Shown here in pieces: positions 15,945 to 24,757 of a stretch of DNA of 64,000 nt. This stretch comes from Lachnospiraceae bacterium. Lineage in GTDB: Bacteria; Bacillota; Clostridia; Lachnospirales; Lachnospiraceae. The stretch covers positions 61,556 through 125,555 of the forward strand of contig SVFG01000001.1 in NCBI GenBank assembly GCA_015056975.1, in the 5' to 3' direction. The position numbers were made by a program, and so were the translations under genes. Each line of letters begins with the position of its first letter. Positions within the stretch are counted from its first letter, which is position 1. The notes under the pieces were generated by a model. That model searched no databases and was not told the origin of the DNA. It was given only the letters and a program-made list of their open reading frames with translations.

Positions 15945-18900
15945 ATGAAGAGATTTACAGGTAGAGTATTAGCCGTAATGATGGTTTGTGCGTTGGCAAT
16001 AGGGCAACATACAAATACAAAATATGCATTTGCACAAGAAAATAATGAACCGGTATTGGATTACGTTTTGGGACGCCCCATGACGGAAGAAGAAATACAG
16101 GTCCAGCAGCAGATAACGGAAGAAGCCTTGCGCAATAATGGTTATGTTGCGCCCGAGGTGGATAATGAAGCGTTAAAGTTGAATAAAAATCCTTTGGTTA
16201 GGGGAGAACTTCCTTCAAGCTATGATCCGCGTCAGACCGGGGTTTCACCGGTTAGAAATCAGAATCCGTATGGTACCTGTTGGTCGTTTGCAGCCATGGC
16301 ATGTATGGAGCATTCCTTGATTAAGCAAAGTTTGGCTGCGTCTTCTGTGGATTTGTCAGAAAGTCATTTGATATACTTTGCGCATCATTCTGCACCGGAT
16401 GTGTTGGGTAATGATTATCTGGACAGTGTTTCTTATGTCGGAGAGAATTACCTTCAAGCAGGAGGGAATTATCTGTTAGCCATGGGAGCGCTTATGCCTT
16501 GGAAGGGCGCGGCTTCGGAATCCTATGCACCCTATGATGACCTTGAAGAAGGATTGGAACCGACCACAGAAGTGGCATATCAACAGAATGTCGCTATTTT
16601 AAAGAATGCCTATTTTATTTCCAATGAGGATATGTATTCTATCAAAGAGGCAATCAGAAGATATGGCGCAGTGGGTGCAAGTTATTATGATGCTACTTCA
16701 TATCACAATTATAGTACCGCTGCATATTATTGTCCGAATAGCAGTACAAGTAACCATGCCATCACAATTGTAGGTTGGGATGATTCATACTCTAAAGAGA
16801 ATTTTAATACAAAGCCTAGTGTTAACGGAGCATGGCTGGTAAAGAATTCCTGGGGTTCCGGTTGGGGAATGAACGGTTATTTTTGGATTTCTTATGAGGA
16901 TGCTTCCCTGAATAACATCTATGCCTTTGAGGCAGGGATGGCTACGGAGTATGATAACAATTATCAGTATGATTTCTGCTCTGCGATAGCAAGTGCCGGA
17001 GCGACTTGTACACAGGCGGCATCAGTGTTTGAGGTGAAGGGAAATCCGGATAAGCAGGAGCGTTTGGACGCAGTGACGCTTTTCCTGGATGAAGAGACCA
17101 ATGTGAAATACTCTATTCAGATTTATAATAACATTACAAATGCTGATGACCCTACCAGTGGAACGGCCTTACTGTCCGAGCCACAGAAAGGAGAAACAAC
17201 CTTTGCCGGATATTATACTATTCCCTTGGAGGAGCAGGTAATATTAAGCCAAGGAGATAAGTTTTCAGTAGTTTTTACATTTGAACAGGAAGTACACATA
17301 TCAATAGAGTATTCCAGAGACGATGCATTCTTGAATGAGCCGTCTTCCAAGGCGGGTGAAAGCTATTTATACTATTACGGTTGGCTTGATTACGGTGCCG
17401 GGGGTGATGGCAACGTACGAATCAAAGCATTCACGCAGGATTTGGACAGTGAGGATGTAGATTGTACTTCCGTATCATTATCTGCCACAGAAATGGAACT
17501 GAAGGTGGGGAAGCAGGAAAAGCTGACCGCAAATGTATTGCCGGCGAATGCTACTAATAAAGGCGTATATTGGAGCAGCAGCAATACGGACGTGGCAAAA
17601 GTAGACCATTTGGGAAATGTAACAGGTGTCTCGGTGGGAACGGCAACCATAACCGCTACAACCATAAACGGAGGATTTGCCGCAAGCTGTACCGTGACCG
17701 TGGTGGCAGTACCAGTTACAGGTATCAAATTTAATAAAACAGAATTGCACCTCAATAAAGGAGAAGCAGAGCGTCTGGAGGTCACCATTTTGCCGGAGGA
17801 TGCAACCAATAAAAACTATAGATGGGGATTCCAATTTAATGGAGTAATCAATATAGATGGTACAGGTTTGGTGACAGCATTGGAGGGAGGAACCTCATAT
17901 GTGTACGCTTATGCGGATGAAGGAGGCTTTAAAGCAACATGCTCCGTGACTGTAACAGTACCTGTTACATCCGTGGAAATACAATATGATGATACACAGA
18001 TTACCAAATGGGGAGATACCAAGGCTGTGAAATCTGTAGCAATACTGCCGGAAGATGCAAGTAATAAAACACTGACATGGACTTCTTCGAATCCTGACAT
18101 CATCAGTGTGGATCAAAATGGTACCCTTACATATCATAAGTCGGGAAGTGCTTCAATTTGTGCGACTGCTGAAAATGGAGTGTCTTGCAGTGTGGATATT
18201 GAGTCTGTATTAAAGACAAGAGGTATTTCACTAAATTATTCTGAGTTGACAATACAGGAAGGGAAAAGTGATTCTTCATTAACGGCAACCGTAACTCCCG
18301 CGGATGCAACAGACCGGACAGTAAAGTGGTCCTCCTCCAATACAGATGTGGCGAGTGTATATGCAGATGACGGAAAGATATTGGCAAAGAGTGCCGGAAC
18401 TGCCATTATTACTGCAGAAAGCAACGATGGCGGCTATAAGGCAACTTGTAAGGTTACTGTAGTTCCAAAGCCTACAGCAACGCCAAAGCCTACAGCTACA
18501 CCAAGGCCGACAGAAACACCAAAGCCTACGGCGACGCCGGAACCTACGGAAACACCCAAACCGACCACAACGCCTGAACCTACGGTAGCACCTGTCGTGA
18601 CTCCTTCCGTGGAGCCTACGCAAGCACCTGTGGTACAGCCCAGCCCGGATTTTGAGGCGGTTATTGTTCCGGATGAGGGTCCCTACAAATGGGCGTGTCG
18701 GGTAAACGGTGAGTATGAAACGAACTATACCGGTTTGGCGCTGCTTGGAGAGAAGTGGTGTATGGTTATTAACGATTGCTTAGACTTTACCTATACAAGC
18801 CCCGTGTTCTTTGATGATGATTGGTGGTTTGTAAGAGATGGCTGGGTAGAGCTTGACTACAATGGCCTTGTGTTTGTCAATGACGACTGGTGGTATGTGG

Positions 18901-19457
18901 TAAACGGACGCATAGACTTTAGCTTCAACGGACTTGCCTTCGTCAATGACGCATGGTGGTATGTAAGTAGCGGACGAATTGACTTTAGTTACACCGGATT
19001 AATTTATTTCAGTGATAACTGGTGGTTCGTACAGAACGGCTGTGTAAATTTCGGATATACAGGCCTTGCTTTCATCAATGACGATTGGTGGTACGTAGTG
19101 AACGGACGCATTGATTTTGGTTATTGCGGCCTGTTTGATTACGATAACCAAAAGTGGTATGTCCAGGGTGGAAAGATAGACTTTAGCTACAACAATGTAT
19201 ACTACTTCAACGATATCTGGTGGTATATCGAGACCGGTAAGGTGAACTTCCAGTATAACGGACTTGCTTACACCCAGTTTAACGACAAGTGGTGGTATGT
19301 TATCAACGGTGTAATCTCCTTCGACTATACCGGTGCAGCGTATGCAAACGAGAAGTACTGGTATGTAGAGAGAGGCGAAATCGATTTCCAGCGTGTCGGC
19401 AAGGTTGTGATTGACGGCGTAGAAAGAGATGTGGCTTACGGCCAGATTTTGATGTAG
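15945..19457 (+). CDS. Secreted papain-family (C1) protease with Ig-like domains and aromatic repeats
   Basis: The start is MKRFTGRV (1170 residues), where GGAGG lies 7 bases upstream; an earlier ATG overlaps that site. After a signal peptide and a propeptide-like segment comes a C1 peptidase domain (about 88-330): oxyanion Gln106, nucleophile C112 in GTCWSFA, H271 in SNHAITIVGW and N301 in VKNSWGSGWG. A lectin-like beta domain follows (about 340-500), then four Big_2-type bacterial Ig domains (about 505-840). A Thr/Pro linker of TPKPTATP type comes next, and the aromatic repeats fill the last 265 residues. The catalytic triad is complete, so an active surface protease is likely. It is probably in one operon with the LRR protein. 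The last 180 residues of repeats are nearly identical to those of the protein at 47072. Confidence 0.88.
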   Translation: MKRFTGRVLAVMMVCALAIGQHTNTKYAFAQENNEPVLDYVLGRPMTEEEIQVQQQITEEALRNNGYVAPEVDNEALKLNKNPLVRGELPSSYDPRQTGVSPVRNQNPYGTCWSFAAMACMEHSLIKQSLAASSVDLSESHLIYFAHHSAPDVLGNDYLDSVSYVGENYLQAGGNYLLAMGALMPWKGAASESYAPYDDLEEGLEPTTEVAYQQNVAILKNAYFISNEDMYSIKEAIRRYGAVGASYYDATSYHNYSTAAYYCPNSSTSNHAITIVGWDDSYSKENFNTKPSVNGAWLVKNSWGSGWGMNGYFWISYEDASLNNIYAFEAGMATEYDNNYQYDFCSAIASAGATCTQAASVFEVKGNPDKQERLDAVTLFLDEETNVKYSIQIYNNITNADDPTSGTALLSEPQKGETTFAGYYTIPLEEQVILSQGDKFSVVFTFEQEVHISIEYSRDDAFLNEPSSKAGESYLYYYGWLDYGAGGDGNVRIKAFTQDLDSEDVDCTSVSLSATEMELKVGKQEKLTANVLPANATNKGVYWSSSNTDVAKVDHLGNVTGVSVGTATITATTINGGFAASCTVTVVAVPVTGIKFNKTELHLNKGEAERLEVTILPEDATNKNYRWGFQFNGVINIDGTGLVTALEGGTSYVYAYADEGGFKATCSVTVTVPVTSVEIQYDDTQITKWGDTKAVKSVAILPEDASNKTLTWTSSNPDIISVDQNGTLTYHKSGSASICATAENGVSCSVDIESVLKTRGISLNYSELTIQEGKSDSSLTATVTPADATDRTVKWSSSNTDVASVYADDGKILAKSAGTAIITAESNDGGYKATCKVTVVPKPTATPKPTATPRPTETPKPTATPEPTETPKPTTTPEPTVAPVVTPSVEPTQAPVVQPSPDFEAVIVPDEGPYKWACRVNGEYETNYTGLALLGEKWCMVINDCLDFTYTSPVFFDDDWWFVRDGWVELDYNGLVFVNDDWWYVVNGRIDFSFNGLAFVNDAWWYVSSGRIDFSYTGLIYFSDNWWFVQNGCVNFGYTGLAFINDDWWYVVNGRIDFGYCGLFDYDNQKWYVQGGKIDFSYNNVYYFNDIWWYIETGKVNFQYNGLAYTQFNDKWWYVINGVISFDYTGAAYANEKYWYVERGEIDFQRVGKVVIDGVERDVAYGQILM
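18855..19392 (+). repeat. Near-identical direct repeat, copy A (repeat-module DNA)
   Basis: These 538 bases correspond to 49214-49751 with only scattered third-position differences; the encoded residues are the same apart from a very few. The two copies lie in the same orientation on opposite sides of the type VII-like island. Similarity falls off on both sides of the block. Confidence 0.85.
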
Positions 19458-19475
19458 GATAATTTGTAAATTGAG

Positions 19476-19512
19476 AAAACGCTGAGGTTTGTATGATGAC
19501 CTCAGCGTTTTT
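19476..19512. terminator. Bidirectional Rho-independent terminator
   Basis: AAAACGCTGAGG (19476-19487) pairs with CCTCAGCGTTTT (19500-19511). A T-run follows on the + strand and an A-run precedes it, so it can end both the protease transcript and the convergent XRE gene. Confidence 0.88.
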
Positions 19513-19516
19513 ACTT

Positions 19517-19852
19517 TTAGCTATTTCTGTATTTTATAATGTCTTCAAGTAATATATAAAGATTTTCCTGGTCAGCTTGAGGTTGATTGATAATTAGGTC
19601 ATAGCATTTCTGTGCGGTTTGCTGTTTGGGCGTAGTAGCAATAATCTTATTAAACAAATTCTCCATAGGGAAATCCAAAGCAATACAAATCTTTTCAATG
19701 CTTTCGATGGTGGCATTCTTCTCACCTCGTTCCACCTGACCGATATAGGTGGGGTGTAACCCGGCTTTTTCGGAAGTCAGCTCCTGACTGTATCCCAGCT
19801 CCTGCCTTCGCAGGCGAAGCCGCTGCCCCACAATTGTTGCGATTTCACTCAT
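19517..19852 (-). CDS. XRE-family helix-turn-helix regulator
   Basis: The 111-residue protein has a Cro/C1-type HTH at residues 10-65 (RLRRQELGYSQELTSEKAGL, then PTYIGQVERGEKNATIESIEKI) and a short helical tail of about 45 residues. AGGAGAT lies 8 bases before the ATG. It is divergent from the FHA/kinase/secretion genes and is the first gene at that edge of the island, so it is a candidate regulator of the locus. Inverted TAGTA/TACTA half-sites lie in the shared upstream region. The regulatory link is inferred. Confidence 0.85.
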   Translation of the reverse strand: MSEIATIVGQRLRLRRQELGYSQELTSEKAGLHPTYIGQVERGEKNATIESIEKICIALDFPMENLFNKIIATTPKQQTAQKCYDLIINQPQADQENLYILLEDIIKYRNS

Positions 19853-19914
19853 CTTTTGTATCTCCTAATCAATTTACTCAGTAGAAACTATTTTAATATG
19901 CAGATTAATGTCTA

Positions 19915-20025
19915 TAGTAGATGTTTTTTATACTACAAATATTATTTTTAATTATAAACAGACTATTGATATTTATTGGAAAAAATTGTATACTATTAGT
20001 ATTATGATGCAATAATTGTATAATC
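19915..20025. promoter_or_regulatory. AT-rich divergent control region with TACTA/TAGTA half-sites
   Basis: Half-sites occur as TAGTA (19915-19919) and TACTA (19931-19935) in inverted order, and as an 11-base palindrome TACTATTAGTA (19992-20002). A -10-like TATAAT lies at 20020-20025 facing the island, without a clear -35. The arrangement suits an operator for the adjacent XRE protein. No gene is visible in the 296 bases between 19853 and 20148. Confidence 0.35.
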
Positions 20026-20148
20026 ATAGTGTGTGCAATTACGTTTATTGGGATTTATGGTCAAAACTATGTGGAATATATAAGGTTGATTTTAATTAAA
20101 TGCTAAAAATACAAGTAATTCCCTGCTGGATTGAGGAGGAAAACGGAT

Positions 20149-21306
20149 ATGAAGTTTAAAGCAAAAGCAAAAGATTGCCAGATTGTGATACGGGCAAAAA
20201 CTTCGTTTGGAGAAAACATTGACAGCAAGGAACTTGATAGATTTTCCCGAGTATTTCTTCGTGGCTTTTTAAAACCGAAACAGATTAAAAAGGGAATAGT
20301 AGATTATACGGGACCGGTTGGGATTAGCCTCTATGAAAGAATGAAAAAGCCAATAACAAAAAGAGATTTTCTTTTTATTATGGAGCAGATTGTTGTCGCG
20401 GTTCAGAAGCTTCAGGCGAATAGTTTGTCGTTGGTTCATTTAGAAAAAAATATACAGTATGTATATATTAATGAAACGACAAAGGAAGTTCAGTTTATAT
20501 ATTTGCCAATGGTTAAAGTGAGGAATACAGGAGATTTAATAACATTTATTGATTCTATTATTTACTCTGTGTTGCCGGCAGATGAAAATGCAAGTGAGGT
20601 TGTTTCGAGATTTGTATATTATTTCCATGGTCTTAAACCATTTGATATCAATAAGTTAGAAGCGTTTATACAGAAGGAAGATAGAAGCGTTGTTAATACA
20701 ATAAAAAAGCAAAATGCCGGACAGAGCGGCTATATGACAAATAAACAACAGCATTATTATGAACATTATGATAATAAGGATGATGAAAAGACGGGACTGC
20801 TTGACGATGAAGCAACTGGTATGTTGGAGGGCAACGAAGGTCGAACAGTCTTGGAAGGTGCAACCGGAGTGACGTATTTGTTACCTGATTATGAAGAAGC
20901 AACAGGTCTATTGACTGGCGAAGAAGCAACAGGTTTATTGGCGGATGAAGAAGCGACCGGTTTGCTGAATGGTTACGGAATGCAGGCAGCACAAGTGGAG
21001 AAGCAGGAAATTTGTTATGCAACGTTATACAGAGTGCTGACGAATGAAACAATAAAGATTAATAAACCGGTATTTAGAATTGGAAAAGAACGAAGCTATG
21101 TTGACTATTTTGTTACAAATAATACAGCTGTAAGCAGAAATCATGCGGATATAGTCATGCGTGCCGGGAAGTTTTATGTAAAAGATTTAAATTCAAAGAA
21201 TCATACCTATATCAATGGCAGAGAAATCCCTGTTCAGATAGAAACGGAGATTTTGAATGGTGATAGGTTAACCTTGGGTAACGAGGAATTCATTTTCAAG
21301 TATTAA
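20149..21306 (+). CDS. FHA-domain protein with T-x-x-L motif array
   Basis: The start is MKFKAKAKD (385 residues), preceded by GAGGAGG at a spacing of 9; an in-frame TTG further upstream overlaps that site. Residues 1-180 resemble the DUF6382 domain found at the N terminus of several Firmicutes FHA proteins. A low-complexity acidic segment (about 210-285) contains six or seven Thr motifs with Leu at +3 (TGLL, TGML, TYLL). The C-terminal FHA domain (about 300-385) keeps the phosphothreonine-binding pattern: FRIGKERSYVD, then VSRNHADI and NHTYINGREI. The next genes encode a PP2C phosphatase and a Ser/Thr kinase. I infer that the array is phosphorylated and read by FHA domains, in cis or trans. 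Confidence 0.75.
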   Translation: MKFKAKAKDCQIVIRAKTSFGENIDSKELDRFSRVFLRGFLKPKQIKKGIVDYTGPVGISLYERMKKPITKRDFLFIMEQIVVAVQKLQANSLSLVHLEKNIQYVYINETTKEVQFIYLPMVKVRNTGDLITFIDSIIYSVLPADENASEVVSRFVYYFHGLKPFDINKLEAFIQKEDRSVVNTIKKQNAGQSGYMTNKQQHYYEHYDNKDDEKTGLLDDEATGMLEGNEGRTVLEGATGVTYLLPDYEEATGLLTGEEATGLLADEEATGLLNGYGMQAAQVEKQEICYATLYRVLTNETIKINKPVFRIGKERSYVDYFVTNNTAVSRNHADIVMRAGKFYVKDLNSKNHTYINGREIPVQIETEILNGDRLTLGNEEFIFKY

Positions 21307-21325
21307 ATGACAGGAGGAGCTTTAC

Positions 21326-22090
21326 GTGAAATTTATAGCAACAGTAGATTCAGATGTTGGCATCTCTAAAAAGACTAATCAGGACAGCGTCCTAATCAAA
21401 CATGCAACATGCGATTTGGGAGAAGTGTTGATGGCGGTTGTGTGTGATGGTATGGGAGGCTTGTCTAAGGGTGAATTGGCAAGCGCAACAGTTATCAGAG
21501 CTTTCAATCAGTGGTTTGATAATGAATTGCCTTTTGAACTGGAAAATGTAGATATGAATGTTATTGGTGCTAAGTGGTCTTTGCTGTTGAAGGAACTGAA
21601 TGTAAACATACTTGAATATAGTAAGTCAATTGGTGAAGATGGAATGGGCACAACTTTTTCCGGAATATTGTTTGTGGGAAATGATTATGTGATAGTTCAC
21701 GTTGGAGATTCCAGAATATACCATATTGCATCAGGATTAGAACAATTAACATCGGATCATACATTTATTGCCAGAGAAATCAGCAAAGGAACTATGACCA
21801 TTGAACAGGCTAAAACAGATAAAAGGAGAAATCTATTATTACAGTGTGTTGGAGCTTCAAAAGTTGTTGAACCGGACGTACTAATTGGAAAGACTAACAA
21901 AGGCGTATACCTTTTGTGCTCTGATGGCTTTAGACATGAAATAACAGAAGCTGAGATGTTTGAATCATTAAATCCTATAAACTTAATGAATAAGGAAACA
22001 ATGCATAGTAACGCAAGATATCTTATTGAACAAGTAAAATCTCGAGATGAAAAGGATAACATATCTGTGATTCTTGTTAAGGCAGAGTGA
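21326..22090 (+). CDS. PP2C-family Ser/Thr phosphatase
   Basis: This 254-residue protein starts at GTG with AGGAGG 8 bases upstream. The PPM/PP2C metal-binding motifs are all present: NQDS (about 18-21), VCDGMGG (about 39-45), HVGDSRIY (about 124-131), LCSDGF and the final DNISVILV. It has no membrane segment, so it is cytosolic. It lies 19 bases after the FHA gene and 11 bases before the kinase gene, the usual PP2C-kinase pairing, and should reverse the kinase's phosphorylation of the FHA protein, the membrane adaptor or the secretion ATPase (inference). Confidence 0.92.
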   Translation: MKFIATVDSDVGISKKTNQDSVLIKHATCDLGEVLMAVVCDGMGGLSKGELASATVIRAFNQWFDNELPFELENVDMNVIGAKWSLLLKELNVNILEYSKSIGEDGMGTTFSGILFVGNDYVIVHVGDSRIYHIASGLEQLTSDHTFIAREISKGTMTIEQAKTDKRRNLLLQCVGASKVVEPDVLIGKTNKGVYLLCSDGFRHEITEAEMFESLNPINLMNKETMHSNARYLIEQVKSRDEKDNISVILVKAE

Positions 22091-22101
22091 GGTGGGCATA
22101 A

Positions 22102-23754
22102 ATGACGGAAGTCGGAACAGTTATTGATGGAAAATATGAAATACTGAAAGAGATTGGTCGAGGCGGTATGTCTGTTGTTTACCTTGCGATGGACAAACGT
22201 TTAAATAAGCAGTGGGCAGTCAAAGAGATTCGAAAAAAAGGGAATGGTAAGAATGATGAGATTGTTGTAAACAGTTTGCTTGCAGAAGCAAATATGATGA
22301 AAAAACTTGATCATCCGTCATTGCCGAGAATTGTTGATATTATTGATAATGGTGTCACTATATATGTCATTATGGACTACATAGAAGGTGAATCATTAGA
22401 TAAGATTTTAGATGAATATGGTTCTCAACCGGAAGAACTGGTAATAGGCTGGGCTAAGCAATTGTGTGATGCATTGGGGTATTTGCACTCACAAAAGCCT
22501 CCAATTATTTATCGAGATATGAAACCGGCTAATATAATGCTCAAACCTGAAGGAAATATTAAGATTATAGACTTTGGTATTGCAAGAGAATATAAAGAAC
22601 AAAATCTTTCGGATACGACGGTGCTGGGGACAAAAGGGTATGCTCCGCCTGAGCAGTATAGCGGACAAACAGACGGACGCTCAGACATCTTTGCTTTGGG
22701 TATGACGATGCATCATTTATTAACCGGTGTTGATCCGAGAAATGGAGAGCCATATGCACCTGTTAGACAGTGGATGCCGGAGCTTTCGGAAGGTATCGAA
22801 ATAATCATTGATAAATGTGTAGAACCGGCAGCGGAAAACAGATATCAGACATGTGCTGATTTGTTATATGATTTGGAACATCCCGATTACATAGTAAAGG
22901 GATACAAGAAAAGGCAAAAGAGAAAGCTGGCTACGTTTTTGGCTTGCATAGGATTTTCAATAGTAGCGGCAATAACCGGAGTAATATTGAATATTTCTTC
23001 AATGAATTTAGATAATCAGGATTATGATTTAAACGTTGCAAGTTCTGATCCGGAAAAGTATTTTACAGCAGTAGATATTTATCCGGAGAGAGTGGATGCT
23101 TATGATAAATTGATTGAGTATTACAAAAATCATGAGGCGGCAAATGAGGAGATTGTTAAGGTTGGAAATGTTATAGAAGAATACGCGGATAAACAAGATT
23201 TGACAAATCCATTAATTGCAGATATGTATTACGACATGGGTAAGCTGTATTTTGCTGAATATGATGGCAATTTTAAGACTCGTGCAGCAAATGCTTTGCG
23301 TTTTTTCAAAGATTCATCGCAGTCAGAAGCGGATTTTGATAAAAAGGAAATCGCACATTGTTATTATGAGATATGTCGATTTATGACAAATCAGAGTACA
23401 ACATCGGAGCATTCCTTAAATGATTACACGACGCTTTTTACAGAGATTGATACTGTAATGGAGATCGTAAGTAGGGCAAATGACAATGAAGCAAATTATG
23501 ACAAAATATCGTTGTATTATGTAACAATGCTTCTTATTAATGATCAGACAGAATATATGGCCGGTGTGGGGTTTGAGAGACAGGCAACATTGGATTTAAT
23601 GGAAGAGTTATATCAGAATGTAAACGGAATAACATCCACGTTACCTTATGTGAATGATTTGAAAGATGAGATAGAGTCTGATTACGATTCCTTTATTGCT
23701 AACATTAATGCGAAGTATAATGAAGTCGAAAAAAGACAGAATGGAGGTAATTAA
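22102..23754 (+). CDS. Transmembrane Ser/Thr protein kinase with EssB-like topology
   Basis: In this 550-residue protein, residues 10-265 are a Hanks-type kinase with the key elements intact: G-loop IGRGGMSVVY, K41 in WAVKEI, catalytic D139 in YRDMKPANIM, D157 in DFG, and GTKGYAPPEQY in the activation segment. One membrane span follows (about 276-298). The outer domain (about 300-550) is helical and TPR-like; there are no PASTA repeats. Kinase inside, one span, helical domain outside is also the layout of EssB/YukC, the pseudokinase subunit of Firmicutes type VII secretion, and no other EssB candidate is visible in this locus. Whether it fills that place is a hypothesis. The kinase assignment itself is secure. 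Confidence 0.9.
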   Translation: MTEVGTVIDGKYEILKEIGRGGMSVVYLAMDKRLNKQWAVKEIRKKGNGKNDEIVVNSLLAEANMMKKLDHPSLPRIVDIIDNGVTIYVIMDYIEGESLDKILDEYGSQPEELVIGWAKQLCDALGYLHSQKPPIIYRDMKPANIMLKPEGNIKIIDFGIAREYKEQNLSDTTVLGTKGYAPPEQYSGQTDGRSDIFALGMTMHHLLTGVDPRNGEPYAPVRQWMPELSEGIEIIIDKCVEPAAENRYQTCADLLYDLEHPDYIVKGYKKRQKRKLATFLACIGFSIVAAITGVILNISSMNLDNQDYDLNVASSDPEKYFTAVDIYPERVDAYDKLIEYYKNHEAANEEIVKVGNVIEEYADKQDLTNPLIADMYYDMGKLYFAEYDGNFKTRAANALRFFKDSSQSEADFDKKEIAHCYYEICRFMTNQSTTSEHSLNDYTTLFTEIDTVMEIVSRANDNEANYDKISLYYVTMLLINDQTEYMAGVGFERQATLDLMEELYQNVNGITSTLPYVNDLKDEIESDYDSFIANINAKYNEVEKRQNGGN

Positions 23755-23756
23755 GG

Positions 23757-24272
23757 ATGGCGGAGACATTATCAACATTATCAATTATCTCATTTGTTTT
23801 AGCTGTTATAGCATTGGCACTTGCAATAGTATTTTGGTTCTTTTTTGATATACCGACAGTTATTGGTGATTTAACAGGAAGAACGGCGAGAAAAACGATT
23901 GCTAAGATGCGAGCGGAAAATGAAAAGAGCGGAGTTAAGAAGTATAAGGAGGGTAAGGTAAATTTACAAAGAGGGAAGCTTACGGAAACAATGTCCGGTA
24001 TTAAAGAAAAGACTGATAATGAGGAAAAACGACCGGATACGGGCTTGCTTGCAGAAAATAGGGCGGAAACAACCGGAATAGAAGATACGGTTTTTTTAAA
24101 CGAGGAAGCGTCTAGGCCGTTGGCTTTTGAGGAAACAAGCTTGCTTGTTGATGAAAATGAAACTGTTGCTTTAGACGGAAATGCTCAGACGGTAAAAAGA
24201 GTCGGTGGTAAAATGCTGACGCTTATTGAAGAGGTCATGCTTATCCATACGGATGAGGTGATTAAATGTTAG
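23757..24272 (+). CDS. Membrane-anchored adaptor with T-x-x-L motifs
   Basis: This 171-residue protein has one N-terminal membrane span (about 8-32) and a charged cytosolic tail. After a basic juxtamembrane stretch (TARKTIAKMRAENEKSG) the acidic tail holds four Thr motifs with Leu at +3: DTGLL, DTVFL, ETSLL and ETVAL. The same pattern forms the array in the FHA protein at 20149, so both look like substrates of the adjacent kinase and ligands for FHA domains. The start lies 2 bases after the kinase stop, and the end overlaps the next gene by 7 bases, so the genes are translationally coupled. I do not know a named family; the scaffold role is inferred. Confidence 0.65.
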   Translation: MAETLSTLSIISFVLAVIALALAIVFWFFFDIPTVIGDLTGRTARKTIAKMRAENEKSGVKKYKEGKVNLQRGKLTETMSGIKEKTDNEEKRPDTGLLAENRAETTGIEDTVFLNEEASRPLAFEETSLLVDENETVALDGNAQTVKRVGGKMLTLIEEVMLIHTDEVIKC

Positions 24273-24757
24273 AACATAAATTGAAACGTTATATCATTTT
24301 GAGTATTGCAATGGCGTGTTTACAATTTGGTTTAATAATATGTATTGCGTTTGTAAGCATTGAAGGAACAACGATACAGAAGGTGGCAGCATATATTGTG
24401 GCATTTATGTTTTGGACAAGTATCATTTTCGAAATATTATTGGCCCATTGGTCGGACGGAGAAAGAAAGCAGTTGGACCGATATGTGCTTAGGTGTAGGG
24501 AAATAAGGCGAGCGCCATCGGGAATCTTTTCTTTTCTAAAAAACACAGAGGCGATGGTAGCTGATATTTTACTTTTTGTTTCGGTAGCAGCATTGGGCAT
24601 TATTTTGTGGATGCAGATTAAAACAAGTTGGATTATTATCAGTGTATTGTCAATTTTTGTTTTGTCATTTAGCTTACATTGTATTCTGAATGGAAAAAAT
24701 TATAGATATTTAAAAAAGTTAAAAGAACAAAATAAAGGAGCAAAGAAAAATGAGTAG
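24266..24757 (+). CDS. Four-span membrane protein, unknown function
   Basis: This 163-residue protein has four hydrophobic segments, at about 9-29, 36-60, 97-117 and 121-143, and a basic C-terminal tail. The central loop (about 62-95) is charged and Arg-rich (LDRYVLRCREIRRAP). It overlaps the gene before by 7 bases and the giant surface-protein gene after by 8 bases, so it belongs firmly to this operon. I do not recognise a family. A membrane component of the secretion apparatus, in place of the missing EssA or EsaA, is possible, but only context supports this. Confidence 0.6.
   Translation: MLEHKLKRYIILSIAMACLQFGLIICIAFVSIEGTTIQKVAAYIVAFMFWTSIIFEILLAHWSDGERKQLDRYVLRCREIRRAPSGIFSFLKNTEAMVADILLFVSVAALGIILWMQIKTSWIIISVLSIFVLSFSLHCILNGKNYRYLKKLKEQNKGAKKNE

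Noticed and set aside
22102-23754. A standard PrkC/PknB cell-wall-sensing kinase.
   Set aside because: No PASTA domains are present; the outer region is helical. The gene sits with secretion genes, not with cell-division genes.
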